Origin: Pantoea latae | GTDB lineage: Bacteria; Pseudomonadota; Gammaproteobacteria; Enterobacterales; Enterobacteriaceae | DNA length: 64,000 nt | Assembly: GCF_002077695.1 (NCBI RefSeq) | Contig: NZ_MWUE01000025.1 | Span: 62,001-126,000 of the forward strand | Reading direction: 5' to 3' | Shown here: positions 22,407 through 31,381 of the stretch, in pieces | How the letters are laid out: the number at the start of each line of letters is the position of its first letter | Position numbering within the stretch: position 1 is the first letter of the stretch | Program-made: the position numbers and the translations under genes | The notes under the pieces: generated by a model | What the model was told of the DNA's origin: nothing | What the model saw: only the letters and a program-made list of their open reading frames with translations | Database searches by the model: none

Positions 22407-22429
22407 AAGGGCGCGAGATTCGCGCCCTT
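22407..22429. terminator. Hairpin terminator between MCP and fbp
   Basis: AAGGGCGCG-AGATT-CGCGCCCTT, a 9-bp stem in a 46-bp gap between convergent genes; the T-run is weak. Confidence 0.65.
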
Positions 22430-22448
22430 GTCTAGACCGAGTCCGCTT

Positions 22449-23453
22449 TTACTGCGCCGCGTCCGGGTATTCGCGCAGGAAGCGCTCGACGTCGTCGACC
22501 ATCGCGTTGTTGCCGCAGAAGAACGGGCAGCGCTGATGCAGGGTTTCCGGCTGGATATCGAGAATACGCTTCGCGCCGTCGCTCGCCTTGCCGCCCGCCT
22601 GTTCGGCGAGGAACGCCATCGGGTTGCACTCATAGAGCAGACGCAGCTTGCCGTTCGGGTGGCTGGCGGTGCTCGGATAGAGGTAGATGCCGCCTTTCAG
22701 CAGGTTGCGGTGGAAGTCCGCCACCAGCGAGCCGATATAGCGCGAGGTGTAAGGACGATGAGTGTCGTGATCCTCTTCCTGGCAGAACTTCAGGTACTTC
22801 TTCACGCCCTGCGGGAAACGAATATAATTGCCTTCGTTAATCGAGTAGGTGTAGCCCGTCGGCGGATAGGTCATACGCTCGTGGCTCAGGCAGAAAACGC
22901 CGAGCGACGGATCGTAGGTAAAGGCGTGCACGCCGCAGCCGGTGGTATAGACCATCATGGTGGACGAGCCGTAGACGACGTAGCCCGCTGCGACCTGCTT
23001 GTGGCCCGGCTGCATAAAGTCCGCTTCGGTCACCGGGGTGCCCGGCGCGCTGACGCGATGGTAGATAGAGAAGATGGTGCCGACGGAGACGTTAACGTCG
23101 ATATTGGAAGAGCCGTCGAGCGGATCCATCAATACCACATATTTGCCGTGCTCAACCCCTTCGAAGATTACAAACTCATCCTCTTCTTCCGATGCGATCC
23201 CTGCCACGATGCCGCGCGCTTTTAGCGCCGCTTTCAGCTTTTCGTTGGCGAAGAGATCCAGCTTCATCTGCTGTTCGCCCTGAACGTTTTCAACGCCGCT
23301 GGCGCCGAGAATATCGACCAGGCCCGCTTTATTGATGTCGCGATGAATAATCTTCGCGCCCAGCTTGATAGCGGAAATCAGCGCCGTCAGTTCACCTGTA
23401 GCGTGAGGAAAGTCGTGCTGTTTCTCGACGATAAATTCGCCTAACGTTTTCAT
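22449..23453 (-). CDS. fbp: Fructose-1,6-bisphosphatase class I
   Basis: A 334-residue class I FBPase, close to E. coli Fbp. It has the metal and active-site motifs ASEEEDE and [21 protein letters not shown], and the sugar-phosphate segment [23 protein letters not shown]. It converts fructose 1,6-bisphosphate to fructose 6-phosphate in gluconeogenesis and is inhibited by AMP. The start at 23453 ([15 protein letters not shown]) agrees with E. coli and has AGGGA upstream. It is divergent from mpl, as in E. coli. Confidence 0.97.
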   Translation of the reverse strand: MKTLGEFIVEKQHDFPHATGELTALISAIKLGAKIIHRDINKAGLVDILGASGVENVQGEQQMKLDLFANEKLKAALKARGIVAGIASEEEDEFVIFEGVEHGKYVVLMDPLDGSSNIDVNVSVGTIFSIYHRVSAPGTPVTEADFMQPGHKQVAAGYVVYGSSTMMVYTTGCGVHAFTYDPSLGVFCLSHERMTYPPTGYTYSINEGNYIRFPQGVKKYLKFCQEEDHDTHRPYTSRYIGSLVADFHRNLLKGGIYLYPSTASHPNGKLRLLYECNPMAFLAEQAGGKASDGAKRILDIQPETLHQRCPFFCGNNAMVDDVERFLREYPDAAQ

Positions 23454-23621
23454 AACACATTCCCTGAATCTTCGATGGAGTGGCAGCCTGCCTGGCAAAC
23501 CGCCAACGTTTGCGTACGCAGTTTAGCCGATTGAACTTCAAAAACCATAGTCCTAATCCGTTTCTTAACGCTGCGAGCGGGGTTACACTGTGCGCCGAAC
23601 TTTTGAGTAATGGATCTCGTT

Positions 23622-24974
23622 ATGCGCATTCATATCCTTGGGATTTGCGGCACGTTTATGGGCGGTCTGGCGATGCTGGCACGTTCCCTCGGCCATCAGG
23701 TGACCGGTTCGGACGCCAACGTTTATCCGCCAATGAGCACGCTGCTGGAGCAGCAGGGCATTGCATTGACGGAAGGTTACGACGCCTCCCAGCTCGACCC
23801 CGCGCCCGACCTCGTTATCATCGGCAATGCGATGACGCGCGGCAACCCCTGTGTAGAGGCGGTGCTGGAGCGCAGCATTCCCTATCTCTCCGGCCCGCAG
23901 TGGCTGCATGACTTTGTACTGCGCGACCGCTGGGTGGTCGCAGTAGCAGGAACCCATGGCAAAACAACCACTTCTGGTATGGTAGCCTGGATCCTGGAGT
24001 CGTGCGGACTGGAGCCGGGCTTTATCATTGGCGGCGTGCCGGGCAACTTCGACGTCTCGGCAAAATTAGGAAAAAGTCCATTCTTCGTCATAGAGGCGGA
24101 TGAATATGACTGCGCCTTCTTCGACAAGCGTTCCAAATTCGTTCACTACGCGCCGCGCACCCTAATCCTCAACAACCTTGAGTTCGATCATGCGGATATC
24201 TTCGACGATCTGCGGGCTATCCAGAAGCAGTTCCACCACCTGGTGCGTATCGTGCCGGGCCAGGGCAAGATCCTGCTGCCGGAGCACGACCACAACATTC
24301 GCCAGGTGATGACGATGGGCTGCTGGAGCGAGCAGGAGAGCGTCGGCGAAGGCGGCCGCTGGCAGGCGAAGAAACTCGTGCCGGACGCCTCGCGCTGGGA
24401 AGTGCTGCTCGACGGCGAAAGCGTCGGCGAGGTGAACTGGTTGCTGGTGGGCGAGCACAACATGCATAACGGCCTGATGGCGATCGCCGCCGCGCGTCAC
24501 GTCGGCGTGAAGCCGCAGGACGCGGCGCAGGCGCTGGACAGCTTTATCAACGCGCGCCGCCGTCTGGAGCTGCGCGGCGAGGTGAACGGCATCAAGGTGT
24601 ATGACGATTTCGCCCATCACCCGACGGCGATTCTGGCGACGCTCTCTGCCTTGCGCAGCAAGGTCGGCGGCCGGGCGCGCATTCTGGCGGTGCTGGAGCC
24701 GCGCTCCAATACCATGAAGATGGGCGTGAGCAAAAACGACCTGGCGCCGTCGCTGGCGCGCGCGGACGAGGTGTTCCTGTTCCAGCCGCACCATATTCCG
24801 TGGCAGGTCTCTGACGTGGCCGAGGCGTGCATGCCGCCGGCGCACTGGAGCGCCGATATCGATACGCTGGTGGAGATGGTGGCGAAAACCGCGCAGCCGG
24901 GCGACTCGATTCTGGTGATGAGCAATGGCGGCTTTGGTGGCATTCATCAGAAGCTGCTCGATCGACTGGCTTAA
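23622..24974 (+). CDS. mpl: Mpl, UDP-MurNAc:L-Ala-gamma-D-Glu-mDAP ligase
   Basis: A 450-residue Mur-ligase family enzyme with N-terminal MRIHILGICGTFMGGLAMLA (nucleotide-sugar domain), the ATP loop GTHGKTTT at about 110-117, the central-domain NNLEFDHADIF and HNMHNGLMA, and the C-terminal YDDFAHHPTAI. Mpl reattaches tripeptide recovered from old peptidoglycan to UDP-MurNAc (cell-wall recycling). The ATG at 23622 matches the known start; an in-frame ATG at 23610 is possible but less likely. Confidence 0.97.
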   Translation: MRIHILGICGTFMGGLAMLARSLGHQVTGSDANVYPPMSTLLEQQGIALTEGYDASQLDPAPDLVIIGNAMTRGNPCVEAVLERSIPYLSGPQWLHDFVLRDRWVVAVAGTHGKTTTSGMVAWILESCGLEPGFIIGGVPGNFDVSAKLGKSPFFVIEADEYDCAFFDKRSKFVHYAPRTLILNNLEFDHADIFDDLRAIQKQFHHLVRIVPGQGKILLPEHDHNIRQVMTMGCWSEQESVGEGGRWQAKKLVPDASRWEVLLDGESVGEVNWLLVGEHNMHNGLMAIAAARHVGVKPQDAAQALDSFINARRRLELRGEVNGIKVYDDFAHHPTAILATLSALRSKVGGRARILAVLEPRSNTMKMGVSKNDLAPSLARADEVFLFQPHHIPWQVSDVAEACMPPAHWSADIDTLVEMVAKTAQPGDSILVMSNGGFGGIHQKLLDRLA

Positions 24975-24981
24975 TCGATCA

Positions 24982-25007
24982 GGCGTCCGGCGACGGGCGC
25001 CTTTTTA
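24982..25007 (+). terminator. Intrinsic terminator after mpl
   Basis: GGCGTCCG-GCGA-CGGGCGCC followed by TTTTTATT. Confidence 0.8.
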
Positions 25008-25338
25008 TTAATGAATTCGCTAATTATCAGCGGGTTATTTATTCTGTAGCGAAAAATCCACCCCTTAATATTTGAAACCGATCGGTTTACTCTTTCTGCG
25101 GTTGCCAGTTTTAACTTTTACCTGTCATCAATAAAAAGGATTGCGGCGCCGATTATTTCTAGCATCGGTCGTGCTGCCATATAAGAAATAAACAGTTTTC
25201 CGGTTAGTGAAATAAATAACAGGTGTTGATGATGCAATCATGCTTATTTTGGTATGCGGGTTAAATATAAGTTAATGACCACTATTCGTCTGCTTATTCT
25301 TTTAAACTTGCCTCATTGTATGAAATAAGGATGTTATT
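25008..25338 (+). promoter_or_regulatory. AT-rich upstream region of the KdgM-type porin gene
   Basis: About 330 bp with no gene, clearly AT-richer than its surroundings. It contains the 14-bp perfect palindrome AAACCGATCGGTTT (25075-25088), whose shape is typical of LacI-family operators. It also contains several weak A/T-rich promoter-like hexamers that I cannot rank. Confidence 0.45.
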
Positions 25339-26079
25339 ATGGGAAAAAATAAATTATTGCGCGCCTCTCTGGGTATCGCGCTGCTGCTGGGCTCGACGGC
25401 GGCGCTGGCCACCGCGACGGTGGACTACCGCCATGAGTACCGCCTGCGCGATCGTACCCATTACGATAAGCTGGGGCTGGCCACCACCTTGCCGGATGAT
25501 ATGTTTATTGGCGTAGAAACCAAATTCAAAACCGGCGGCGCCGATGCGAAAGATAAATTTTACAACGACACCGTATTGAACGTTGTAGAAGTCACCTTTC
25601 TGAAATCCTACTACTGGGGCAACTGGACGCTTTCGCCCTTTATTCAGCCGGAATTTAACTCGGCGCGTACCGAGTGGAAATTCGGCGTCGCGCCCTGGTA
25701 TAAAATTAATGACCAGTGGTATCTCGGCGGATTATATCGCCTTGAGCTGACCGACTATGCGCATGAAGATAAATGTCGCACCGGCGGCATCGATTATTGC
25801 GACACCGATCGTCACCGCACCGCCAATCGCTTCGATATCTATTTACGTAATAAAAGCGATCGGCTGACCACCACCTATAAGCTGGTCTATAAACATGCGG
25901 ATGCGAAGCTGTTCGCAAATAAACACGATGACTATGAGCAGGAGTTGCAGTTCGACTATGCGCTAGGCAATGATCGCGCCTGGGTTCCCTATGTCACCTT
26001 TGGCGATATTGGTCGCTCTTCAACCTCCAGCGAGCGTCAGCTGCGACTGCGCGCCGGCATTGCCTACATTTATCGTTAA
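25339..26079 (+). CDS. KdgM-family oligogalacturonate-type outer-membrane porin
   Basis: A 246-residue outer-membrane protein. The signal peptide ends near ALA/TATVDYRHEY (residue 26). The rest is a beta-barrel of alternating hydrophobic strands of the KdgM/NanC/OmpL type, starting with the family hallmark VDYRHEYR and ending with RLRAGIAYIYR. KdgM porins are 12-stranded monomers that admit acidic oligosaccharides. The exact substrate is unknown; the hexuronate operon at 55-62 kb suggests pectin-derived sugars as an inference only. One Cys pair (CRTGGIDYC) could form a loop disulfide. It is monocistronic. Confidence 0.88.
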   Translation: MGKNKLLRASLGIALLLGSTAALATATVDYRHEYRLRDRTHYDKLGLATTLPDDMFIGVETKFKTGGADAKDKFYNDTVLNVVEVTFLKSYYWGNWTLSPFIQPEFNSARTEWKFGVAPWYKINDQWYLGGLYRLELTDYAHEDKCRTGGIDYCDTDRHRTANRFDIYLRNKSDRLTTTYKLVYKHADAKLFANKHDDYEQELQFDYALGNDRAWVPYVTFGDIGRSSTSSERQLRLRAGIAYIYR

Positions 26080-26087
26080 CCGCTGGC

Positions 26088-26110
26088 AGGCGGGCAGCGT
26101 TGCCCGCCTT
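26088..26110. terminator. Terminator between the porin gene and darP
   Basis: AGGCGGGCA-GCGT-TGCCCGCCTT, a 9-bp stem between convergent genes. Confidence 0.7.
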
Positions 26111-26118
26111 GCACAGGC

Positions 26119-26661
26119 TTAGCTTTCCGCCAGCTCGCGCAGGTACTGGAAGATCTGACGTGACGACTTCGGCGGCTTATTGCCCGCTTTCTCTTTCTGC
26201 GCGTTGCGGATCATGCTGCGCAGCTGCTGGCGATCGGCGTGCGGATAGAGGGTGATCACCTCGTTCATCGCCTCGTCGCCCTGGTCGATCAAGCGATCGC
26301 GCAGCGCTTCCAGCTTGTGGAACAGCGCCACCTGCTGGTTGTGACGGTTCTTCAGCTTATCCAGCGCCTGGCGAATCGGATCGACGTCGCGCGCGCGCAG
26401 CATTTTGCCGATCAGCTGCAGCTGACGGCGGCGGCCCTCTTTCTTGATGCGCTGCGCCAGCTCGATGGCGGCCAGCAACTCTTCATCCAGCGGGATCTTC
26501 TCCAGGGCGTTCTTGCCCAGATCGACCAGTTCGGCACCCAGGCGTTTTAGCTCTTCAGCGTCGCGTTTAATTTCGCTTTTACTGACCCAGATAATCTCTT
26601 CGTCTTCTTCTTCCTGATTATCTGGCACATCGTCGAGCCACTCATCGGGCTGTTTGGTCAT
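26119..26661 (-). CDS. darP: DarP (YjgA), ribosome-associated large-subunit maturation factor
   Basis: A 180-residue protein matching E. coli YjgA/DarP almost throughout ([42 protein letters not shown] ... [17 protein letters not shown]). The N-terminus is acidic and the rest is a charged helical bundle. DarP associates with late pre-50S particles and promotes peptidyl-transferase-centre maturation. It is divergent from pmbA with a gap of about 115 bp, as in E. coli. Confidence 0.96.
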   Translation of the reverse strand: MTKQPDEWLDDVPDNQEEEDEEIIWVSKSEIKRDAEELKRLGAELVDLGKNALEKIPLDEELLAAIELAQRIKKEGRRRQLQLIGKMLRARDVDPIRQALDKLKNRHNQQVALFHKLEALRDRLIDQGDEAMNEVITLYPHADRQQLRSMIRNAQKEKAGNKPPKSSRQIFQYLRELAES

Positions 26662-26778
26662 TTTCTGGGCTCCCCTAAAAAAAGAGGCTAATCCTATCAG
26701 TTTATCGGGTGACTGCGAAATTGTTCTCTGACTCTGATAGACTCAAAACTTTCATACATAAGATTAGACGGCAGGCCG

Positions 26779-28119
26779 ATGAACGTATCTACTCAGGTTG
26801 CAGAACAGCGAAAAGTGTTGGAACAGGCAGTGGCGCAGGCGCTGGATCTGGCGAAAGCCAGCACCGACGGCGCGGAAGTGGCAGTGACCAAAACCACCGG
26901 AATCGGCGTCAGCACCCGTTACGGCGAAGTGGAGAACGTCGAATTTAACAGCGACGGCGCGCTCGGCATCACCGTTTATCATCAGAACCGCAAGGGCAGC
27001 GCCTCCTCTACCGATCTCAGCCCGGAAGCGATCAAGCGCACCGTGCAGGCGGCGATCGATATCGCGCGCTATACCTCGGCGGATCCGTACGCTGCACCGG
27101 CGGACGCCGAGCTGCTGGCGTTCGAGGCGCCGGACCTCGATCTTTATCATCCGTGGGAGATCGACGCCGATCGCGCCATTGAGCTCGCCGCACAGGCGGA
27201 GCAGGCGGCGCTAAAGGCAGATGCGCGCATCACCAATACCGAAGGCGGCAGCTTCAACAGCCACGTCGGCATTAAGGTGTTCGGCAACAGCCACGGCATG
27301 CTGCAAAGCTACTGCTCCAGCCGTCATTCGCTCTCCAGCAGCGTGATCGCCGAGCAGGATGGCGATATGGAGCGCGACTACGCCTACACCATCGGCCGCG
27401 CCTTCGAGGATCTGCAAAGCCCGGACTGGGTCGGCGCAGAGTGCGCGCGTCGCGTGCTGTCGCGCCTGGCGCCGCGCAAACTCTCTACCATGAAGGCGCC
27501 GGTGATTTTCGCACCGGAAGTTGCCACCGGCCTGTTCGGCCATCTGGTCGGCGCCATCAGCGGCAGCAGCGTCTACCGTAAATCGACCTTTCTGCTGGAT
27601 GCGCTGGGCCAGCAGATCCTGCCGGAGTGGCTGACCATTCAGGAGCAGCCGCATCTGCTGAAGGGGCTGGCGTCAACGCCGTTCGACAGCGAAGGCGTCC
27701 GCACCCAGGCGCGCGACATCATTAAAGAGGGCGTGCTGCAAACCTGGCTGATGACCAGCTACTCGGCGCGCAAGCTGGGGCTGAAAAGCACCGGCCATGC
27801 GGGCGGCATTCACAACTGGCGCATCGCCGGCCAGAGCAGCAGCTTCGACGATCTGCTCAAGCAGATGGGACGCGGTCTGGTGGTGACTGAGCTGATGGGC
27901 CAGGGCGTCAGCGCCATTACCGGCGACTATTCGCGCGGCGCGGCGGGCTACTGGGTGGAAAACGGGGAGATTCAGTATCCTGTGAGCGAGATCACTATTG
28001 CAGGAAATCTCAAGGATATGTGGCGCAATATCGTCACGGTCGGTAACGACATTGAAACCCGCAGCAACATACAATGTGGTTCGGTGCTGCTGCCGGAGAT
28101 GAAAATCGCCGGACAATAA
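26779..28119 (+). CDS. pmbA: PmbA/TldE, metalloprotease subunit
   Basis: A 446-residue TldE protein of the TldD/E protease family, ending in [27 protein letters not shown]. TldE lacks the zinc ligands and acts with TldD, which carries the HExxxH site, to process peptides such as microcin B17 and to degrade unfolded peptides, including CcdA. It precedes cybC, as in E. coli. Confidence 0.96.
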   Translation: MNVSTQVAEQRKVLEQAVAQALDLAKASTDGAEVAVTKTTGIGVSTRYGEVENVEFNSDGALGITVYHQNRKGSASSTDLSPEAIKRTVQAAIDIARYTSADPYAAPADAELLAFEAPDLDLYHPWEIDADRAIELAAQAEQAALKADARITNTEGGSFNSHVGIKVFGNSHGMLQSYCSSRHSLSSSVIAEQDGDMERDYAYTIGRAFEDLQSPDWVGAECARRVLSRLAPRKLSTMKAPVIFAPEVATGLFGHLVGAISGSSVYRKSTFLLDALGQQILPEWLTIQEQPHLLKGLASTPFDSEGVRTQARDIIKEGVLQTWLMTSYSARKLGLKSTGHAGGIHNWRIAGQSSSFDDLLKQMGRGLVVTELMGQGVSAITGDYSRGAAGYWVENGEIQYPVSEITIAGNLKDMWRNIVTVGNDIETRSNIQCGSVLLPEMKIAGQ

Positions 28120-28135
28120 TAATACTCGCTTCCCG

Positions 28136-28164
28136 AAAGCAGCCGCTCTGGCTGCTTTTTTTTT
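28136..28164 (+). terminator. Intrinsic terminator after pmbA
   Basis: AAAGCAGCC-GCTCT-GGCTGC followed by nine T's. It implies cybC has its own promoter or depends on read-through. Confidence 0.9.
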
Positions 28165-28188
28165 GCCCACAATAAAAAGGATACACCG

Positions 28189-28575
28189 ATGCGTAAGCAT
28201 GTGATTGCAATGTTATCTCTCTCTTTGCTGTTCGGAAGCGCCAGCCTCTACGCGGCGGATCTGGAACATGACATGGACACCCTGAAAGCGGGGCTGAACA
28301 CCGTGATGAAAACCAGCGACGCGCAGGAGATGCAAAAGGCGCTGGGCGAGATGCGTCAGGCGGCGCAAGACGCCAAAAAATCGACGCCGGAGAAGCTGGA
28401 AGGAGAGCCGGCCGACAGCGCGCAGATCAAGGACTACCACGCCGGGCTGGACTCGCTTATCGCCCAGATTGACGTGGTCGACCAGTTGGCGAAAGCCAAC
28501 AACGTCGACGGCGCCAAAGCTGAAGCGAAAAAGCTGGCGGATATCCGCAACGCCAACCATAAAAAATTCCGCTAA
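28189..28575 (+). CDS. cybC: Cytochrome b562
   Basis: A 128-residue periplasmic protein. The signal peptide is MRKHVIAMLSLSLLFGSASLYA and the mature part is a four-helix bundle of 106 residues. The axial haem ligands of cytochrome b562 are both in place: Met7 of the mature protein in ADLEHDMDTL, and the C-terminal His in NANHKKFR. Its electron-transfer partner is unknown. Unlike the broken cybC of E. coli K-12 this copy looks intact. Confidence 0.94.
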   Translation: MRKHVIAMLSLSLLFGSASLYAADLEHDMDTLKAGLNTVMKTSDAQEMQKALGEMRQAAQDAKKSTPEKLEGEPADSAQIKDYHAGLDSLIAQIDVVDQLAKANNVDGAKAEAKKLADIRNANHKKFR

Positions 28576-28582
28576 CGGCCAG

Positions 28583-28609
28583 GCCGGTCGGCGCGACCGG
28601 CTTTTTTTC
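28583..28609 (+). terminator. Intrinsic terminator after cybC
   Basis: GCCGGTCG-GCG-CGACCGGC followed by seven T's. Confidence 0.9.
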
Positions 28610-28867
28610 GTCATCAGCTTTTCTTATCTCATCTTTTATGGCCTGCGCGCAGCGCGGCGGTCCATGCACGCTTCTCTTTTGACACCCGCTTTTCGCTTTT
28701 AAAGCGCGCATAACGCGGCTTGTATCACACAATCCGTGCGTCCTGCGATCTGGCGCACAGCATCCACTGCGATTTCCGTTTCGAGGCGGAAAAAGTGCGT
28801 CTGCACTTCCACCGCGCTACGCCGTAATTTATTCGCAACGCGAATTTTCGTGAACAGGAGTAGCAAG

Positions 28868-29200
28868 GTGAGCAGCAACGAAGCTTCGGTACGGCAGACC
28901 ACGCCGGATGAGATTGAGGCCCTGACCCACAGGGTGATGGCGCAAATCGCGGCGCTCTACGCCCAACACGCTATCGCGCCCAACGCGGTGCAGCAGCAGA
29001 TGCTGGCGTCGCACGTACGCGCCATGGCGCTGCGCTCGCTGACCGGCGAACCCCTTCCAGAAGTCGACGCGGAGCTGTTTGAGGATATATCGCCGGAAAC
29101 CATGCAGCTGGCGCAGCAGGTGGTCGATCTGTTCGGCAATCTGCCGCGCGAAGAGGCCTGGCTTCTCTCCGTCCATATAGAAGTGGCACGTTCCAACTAA
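28868..29200 (+). CDS. PRD-domain small protein (EF_0829/AHA_3910 family)
   Basis: A 110-residue cytoplasmic protein made of a single PRD-like helical domain (MAQIAALYAQHAIAPNAVQQQMLASHVRAMALRSLTGEPLP ... EEAWLLSVHIEVA). Two conserved histidines sit at the positions phosphorylated in PTS-regulated PRDs. No DNA- or RNA-binding part is present. It is the first gene of an eight-gene operon and always travels with the SFCGS, DUF4312, DUF4311 and DUF4310 genes. The start is GTG with AGGAG upstream. Its function is unknown; a PTS-responsive regulator or assembly factor for the linked transporter is inference. Confidence 0.82.
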   Translation: MSSNEASVRQTTPDEIEALTHRVMAQIAALYAQHAIAPNAVQQQMLASHVRAMALRSLTGEPLPEVDAELFEDISPETMQLAQQVVDLFGNLPREEAWLLSVHIEVARSN

Positions 29201-29221
29201 TTGTTAAATGAGGAAATCATC

Positions 29222-29578
29222 ATGGTAACCGTAGTCATTGGCGATCGTTTAGGTAAAGGACAGAAAGTGGCCGCAGGCATCGAAAAAGCGGGCGGACGCG
29301 CCGTGGTGGTGCCGGGCGTGGCGGCGGACATGAAGCTGGGCGACGTGATGAAGGCGGAAAACGCCGACTTCGGCATCTCCTTTTGCGGCAGCGGCGGCGC
29401 GGGCGCCATTACCGCCCAGAACAAATATGGCTATAAAGCGCGCCACGGCATGCGCTCTATCGACGAAGGGGTCACCGCCATTAACGAAGGCGCCAACGTG
29501 CTCGGCTTCGGCTTTATGGACAAAGAAGAGTTAGGCGAGCGGCTGGTGCAGGCCTGGAACAAGAAGCACGGCAGCTGA
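29222..29578 (+). CDS. Glycine-rich SFCGS-family protein
   Basis: A 118-residue cytoplasmic protein containing the eponymous GISFCGSGGAGAITAQNKYG motif with its single Cys. The N-terminus (VTVVIGDRLGKGQKVAAGIEKAGG) looks like a Rossmann-type or PTS-EIIB-like beta-alpha unit. I read it as a possible phosphoryl or ligand carrier for the linked membrane proteins, but that is not established. The ATG at 29222 has GAGGAAA upstream and follows the previous gene by 21 bp. Confidence 0.85.
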   Translation: MVTVVIGDRLGKGQKVAAGIEKAGGRAVVVPGVAADMKLGDVMKAENADFGISFCGSGGAGAITAQNKYGYKARHGMRSIDEGVTAINEGANVLGFGFMDKEELGERLVQAWNKKHGS

Positions 29579-29580
29579 CC

Positions 29581-29880
29581 ATGAAAGAACAATACGTTAC
29601 TCAGGTGACGGTGCAGGGCAAAGGCGACAGCAAAGAGAAGGCCTTTGCCGATGCCCTGAGTCGCGTGCAGAGCCAGGTGCTGCGCGCGACGCAAAAAATT
29701 CTGCTGCGCATTGAACCCCAGGATGTACGGGTGCTGCGCGCGCAGGAGAGCGTCCGAACGGAGAAGTTCCTCTTCTTTTTTCTGGCGCGCCAGCGGCGGA
29801 CCTACAGCGTTGAGCTGGAGATTACCGTCAGCGTCACCGTGATCGATACCGCACAGGTGGCATTCACGGCGACACCGTAA
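29581..29880 (+). CDS. DUF4312 family protein
   Basis: A 99-residue soluble protein (YVTQVTVQGKGDSKEKAFADALSRVQ ... ELEITVSVTVIDTAQVAF) with an alpha/beta dodecin-like or ACT-like pattern. It starts 2 bp after the SFCGS gene. Its function is unknown; members occur only in this gene set. Confidence 0.83.
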   Translation: MKEQYVTQVTVQGKGDSKEKAFADALSRVQSQVLRATQKILLRIEPQDVRVLRAQESVRTEKFLFFFLARQRRTYSVELEITVSVTVIDTAQVAFTATP

Positions 29881-29907
29881 AAACAGACGACAACAAAGGT
29901 AAAAAAC

Positions 29908-30684
29908 ATGTTTTTAATCATTTTGTTTAAGTCGTTGATCATTGGGGGGCTGGTGGGTGTGGGCGTTGGCGCCGGTGCGGCGCGCATGTTCCACGCGCCG
30001 ACGTCGCAGGGGATGGGCGCGTTCCGTACGCTGGGCGAGCTTAACTCCTGCGAAGGCGATCCCGCGTCGCACTTCTCCTTTGGTCTCGGCTTTTTCTTCA
30101 ATGCCTGGGCATCTTCCGTGGCGGCAGGCTCCTTCACGCAGGACGTCGATCACCGCATTATTCCTAACTGGGGCGCGGCCGCGCTGATGATAAAAAACCG
30201 CAACCTGGCCGAAACCCTGCACGACCCGAAAAAAATGGCCATCGCCTGCGGCATCATCGGCATGATCGTGGTCGCCTTCCTCAACTCCACCGCCTCGGCG
30301 GTGCCGGCCGCGCTGCAGGTCACCGCGGTGAAAGTGCTGGTGCCGGCGGCCAACCTGCTGGTCAACACGGTGATGCCGGTGATCTTCTGGCTGGCGGCCA
30401 TCGACGCCGGGAAAAAATCGGGCTTCTGGGCGACGATTTTCGGCGGTCTGGCGCAGCTGATCATGGGCAACGCCGTTCCGGGCCTGGTGCTGGGCATTCT
30501 GATCGGCAAAGGCGTGGAGGAGAGCGGCTGGAACAAAGTCACCAAAGTGATGATGGTGGCGATCGTGCTGCTGTTCGTGCTGAGCGGCTTCTTCCGCGGT
30601 TTCGATATGAAGCTGCTGCAGTCCTTCCAGTTGGGCATTCCCGGCTGGCTCGACATGATCCATAACTCTCTGAGCGGCAAGTGA
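29908..30684 (+). CDS. DUF4311 integral membrane protein
   Basis: A 258-residue membrane protein with about six hydrophobic segments (FLIILFKSLIIGGLVGVGVGAG, IACGIIGMIVVAFLNS, ANLLVNTVMPVIFWLAA, FGGLAQLIMGNAVPGLVLGILIG, VTKVMMVAIVLLFVLSGFF). It is glycine-rich like a channel or permease subunit. A soluble stretch near residues 30-75 (RTLGELNSCEGDPASHFSFG) may form the substrate site. It pairs with DUF4310 downstream. I infer that it is half of a transporter not assigned to a known family. Confidence 0.83.
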   Translation: MFLIILFKSLIIGGLVGVGVGAGAARMFHAPTSQGMGAFRTLGELNSCEGDPASHFSFGLGFFFNAWASSVAAGSFTQDVDHRIIPNWGAAALMIKNRNLAETLHDPKKMAIACGIIGMIVVAFLNSTASAVPAALQVTAVKVLVPAANLLVNTVMPVIFWLAAIDAGKKSGFWATIFGGLAQLIMGNAVPGLVLGILIGKGVEESGWNKVTKVMMVAIVLLFVLSGFFRGFDMKLLQSFQLGIPGWLDMIHNSLSGK

Positions 30685-30694
30685 GGCTAGCGTC

Positions 30695-31336
30695 ATGACT
30701 GAAAATAAAGGCTTCTGGTACGCCGACTGGTCTTTTCCCATCTTCGTCGGCCTGCTCTCGTCGGGCGTGTTCGCCGGCACCCATATGTACTATCTCTACG
30801 GCATCGGCGCGTTTAACGAAGTGGCGTTCGTCTCTATGCTGCGCGCCGGAATGGAAACCGGCGTCTATGGCGCGGTGGCCGCCTTCGGCGCGAGCTTCCT
30901 GTTTGCGCGCATTATCGAAGGCTCGCTGGTGGGCATCCTCGACATCGGCGGCGCTATCCAGACCGGCGTCGGACTGGGCGTGCCGGCGCTGCTGCTCGGC
31001 GCGGGCATCGTCTTTCCGGTGGCAAACTTCGCCGCCTCGCTGGCGACTGGTCTGGTGATCGGCCTGGCGATTGGCTACATCATCATTCTGACGCGCAAGT
31101 TCACCATCAACCAGAGCGACTCGACCTACGGCGCGGATGTGATGATGGGCGCGGGCAACGCCTCCGGCCGCTTTTTAGGGCCGCTGATCATTCTCTCCGC
31201 TATGGCGGCCTCGATCCCGATCGGCCTGGGATCGCTGCTCGGCGCGCTGCTGTTTTACCTGTGGAACAAGCCGATCACCGGCGGCGCGATCCTCGGCGCC
31301 ATGATCCTCGGCGCGATCTTCCCGGTCGCCATCTAG
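30695..31336 (+). CDS. DUF4310 integral membrane protein
   Basis: A 213-residue protein with about six TMs (FPIFVGLLSSGVFAGTHMYYL, GVYGAVAAFGASFLFAR, GVPALLLGAGIVFPVANFAASLATGLVIGLAIGYIIIL, FLGPLIILSAMAASIPIGLGSLLGALLFYLW, ILGAMILGAIFPVAI). It carries small-residue GxxxG packing motifs and a short loop YGADVMMGAGNASG that could line a path. It starts 10 bp after DUF4311 with SD GTGAGG. Likely second half of the same transporter. Confidence 0.83.
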   Translation: MTENKGFWYADWSFPIFVGLLSSGVFAGTHMYYLYGIGAFNEVAFVSMLRAGMETGVYGAVAAFGASFLFARIIEGSLVGILDIGGAIQTGVGLGVPALLLGAGIVFPVANFAASLATGLVIGLAIGYIIILTRKFTINQSDSTYGADVMMGAGNASGRFLGPLIILSAMAASIPIGLGSLLGALLFYLWNKPITGGAILGAMILGAIFPVAI

Positions 31337-31381
31337 AGCTAACGGCGGCTCGTCAGCGGGCCGCCGCGTTAAGGAGTTGCT

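Noticed and set aside
25075..25088. KdgR box upstream of the KdgM-type porin
   Set aside because: The palindrome AAACCGATCGGTTT has an even centre and lacks the TGAAAC-A-N-T-GTTTCA spacing of KdgR sites; kept only as a LacI-type candidate.
28700..28867. Sigma-54 promoter before the amino-sugar-acid operon
   Set aside because: A TGGC element occurs near 28751 but no GC element lies at the -12 spacing.
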